The notes under the pieces: generated by a model | What the model was told of the DNA's origin: nothing | The model's database searches: none | Seen by the model: the letters and a program-made list of their open reading frames with translations, nothing else | NCBI GenBank assembly: GCA_030630905.1 | Contig: DAOVMB010000009.1 | Location: 1 to 16,345, forward strand | Length of the DNA: 16,345 nucleotides | From: Sedimentisphaerales bacterium | Lineage (GTDB): Bacteria > Planctomycetota > Phycisphaerae > Sedimentisphaerales > Anaerobacaceae | Reading direction: 5' to 3' | Position numbers and translations under genes: made by a program | Shown: positions 15,528 through 16,345 of the stretch, piece by piece | Layout: every line of letters begins with the position of its first letter | Position numbering within the stretch: the stretch's first letter is position 1

Positions 15528-16307
15528 CTAAGTAATTGCTTTTGTTGCCCCGGTGGTGAAACCGCCATCGACTAAAATCATCTGCCCTGTAATATACGCC
15601 GAAGCATCCGACGCCAGGAAGATAACCGTGCCGTCAAGGTCGTTTGGCAGTCCGGGGCGATTTAGGGGTATGCGGCTTTTGATATTTTCTACCCATTGTT
15701 TGTTCTCGTACAGAGCCGCGTTTTGAGTCGTTTTGAACCAGCCCGGAGCCAGAACGTTGACCGTGATTCCGTATTTGCCCCATTCGGCGGCAAGACTCCT
15801 GGTCATCATCAGCACTCCTCCCCGGCTGGCCGTATATGGCGCTATTCCCTCCATGCCGAAAACACACGTGCACGAACCCATATTTATTATTCTGCCGTAG
15901 TTGCGTTTTATCATCTCTTTGGCGACTGCCTGGGCGCAGAAGAAATTACCCTTGAGATTGGTATCAAGGACGGTGTCCCAGTCCTCCCAGGAAAAATCGG
16001 CGCTTGGGCTTCGGATATTTAAGCCGGCATTATTGACCAGAATATCAATCTTGCCATACTCTTCGATGGTCATCCGGACCATATTCTCAATATCGCTCTG
16101 TGAGAGCACGTCGGCCTGGACGGCTAACGCCTTTCTTCCGAGAGATTCAATTTCCTTCTTGAATTCGGCCAGGCTTGATAACGTCCGGCTGGTAATCACC
16201 AGATCGGCGCCCGCTTTAGCAAGTGCCCTGCCAAAATACTGGCCGAGGCCCCTGCTGGCCCCGGTTACAATGGCAACTTTGCCGGAAAGGTCAAACAAAT
16301 CCTGCAT
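15528..16307 (-). CDS. SDR-family oxidoreductase with YxxxR active site
   Basis: A 259-residue classical short-chain dehydrogenase, closest in style to gluconate 5-dehydrogenase/KduD-like and 3-oxoacyl-ACP reductase-like SDRs. The cofactor motif TGASRGLG is at 15-22, NNAG at 92-95, structural N117, catalytic serine S145 in NMGSC and Y158 in PYTASRGG. LAPGWFKT (186-193) and GQMILVDGGF (241-250) are the usual end motifs. The lysine of the N-S-Y-K tetrad is replaced: codon 162 is CGG, arginine. AGAGGA seven bases before ATG supports the start. Substrate is unknown; a sugar or polyol is a guess from the family. It follows the possible dehydrogenase end at the window edge by 16 bases, and the lipoprotein gene starts 57 bases later. 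Confidence 0.88.
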   Translation of the reverse strand: MQDLFDLSGKVAIVTGASRGLGQYFGRALAKAGADLVITSRTLSSLAEFKKEIESLGRKALAVQADVLSQSDIENMVRMTIEEYGKIDILVNNAGLNIRSPSADFSWEDWDTVLDTNLKGNFFCAQAVAKEMIKRNYGRIINMGSCTCVFGMEGIAPYTASRGGVLMMTRSLAAEWGKYGITVNVLAPGWFKTTQNAALYENKQWVENIKSRIPLNRPGLPNDLDGTVIFLASDASAYITGQMILVDGGFTTGATKAIT

Positions 16308-16323
16308 ATTTGATTCCTCTGTC

Positions 16324-16345
16324 TTACGGTTCCAAAACGATTTTC
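16324..16345 (-). CDS. C-terminal end of an upstream gene, possibly zinc-type alcohol dehydrogenase
   Basis: At the right edge the minus strand reads K-I-V-L-E-P-stop, with TAA at 16326-16324. An ending of the KIVLEP/KVVLKP kind is typical of medium-chain zinc alcohol and threonine dehydrogenases, and a stop 16 bases before the SDR start is normal operon spacing. Only six residues are visible, so both the gene and its identity are tentative. Confidence 0.35.

Noticed and set aside
8277..16345. Possibility of a defence, phage or mobile island on the minus strand
   Set aside because: Every identifiable gene belongs to sugar-nucleotide, glycan, redox or surface-protein families; there is no integrase, transposase, nuclease, terminal repeat or tRNA attachment site.

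Overview
This window looks like chromosomal DNA of a Gram-negative bacterium that makes lipid A. It carries lpxD and an LpxI-type pyrophosphatase, a GT9 heptosyltransferase-like enzyme, a lipopolysaccharide-kinase-like protein and a complete dTDP-L-rhamnose operon. The large FG-GAP/VCBS repeat protein, the LpxI route and the overall style of the genes would fit the Planctomycetota (Phycisphaerae-like) or another PVC lineage. That placement is inference; there is no rRNA or other phylogenetic marker here. I see no CRISPR array, tRNA, rRNA, insertion sequence, phage gene or defence system.

Left half, plus strand (1-8260): an FG-GAP beta-propeller protein cut by the window edge is followed almost directly by mnmA (tRNA 2-thiouridylase), then a GT9 glycosyltransferase. 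A 220-base gap with a strong sigma70-type promoter leads into lpxD, lpxI and a protein with two kinase-fold domains in tandem. The last three make a coherent lipid A / LPS core set: acylation of UDP-3-O-acylglucosamine, hydrolysis of UDP-diacylglucosamine, and probably phosphorylation of core sugar or Kdo.

Right half, minus strand (8277-16345): in transcription order, the end of a possible zinc-type dehydrogenase at the right edge, an SDR oxidoreductase whose YxxxK lysine is an arginine, a secreted (probably lipo-) protein with a carboxypeptidase-regulatory-like domain, then rfbA-rfbC-rfbD-rfbB with tight overlaps and their own TTGACA-17-TAGAAT promoter. After a 253-base gap that may hold a decayed reading frame comes an AT-rich methyltransferase - GT4 glycosyltransferase - methyltransferase cassette, which meets the kinase gene tail to tail.

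Taken together, this is a cell-surface glycan locus: lipid A and core steps on one strand, rhamnose donor synthesis plus glycan transfer and methylation on the other. The most unusual items are the tandem double-kinase protein, the Y-x-x-x-R SDR, a perfect terminator-like hairpin lying antisense inside the lipoprotein gene, and the protein-like stretch after rfbB. None of these amounts to a clearly new system.
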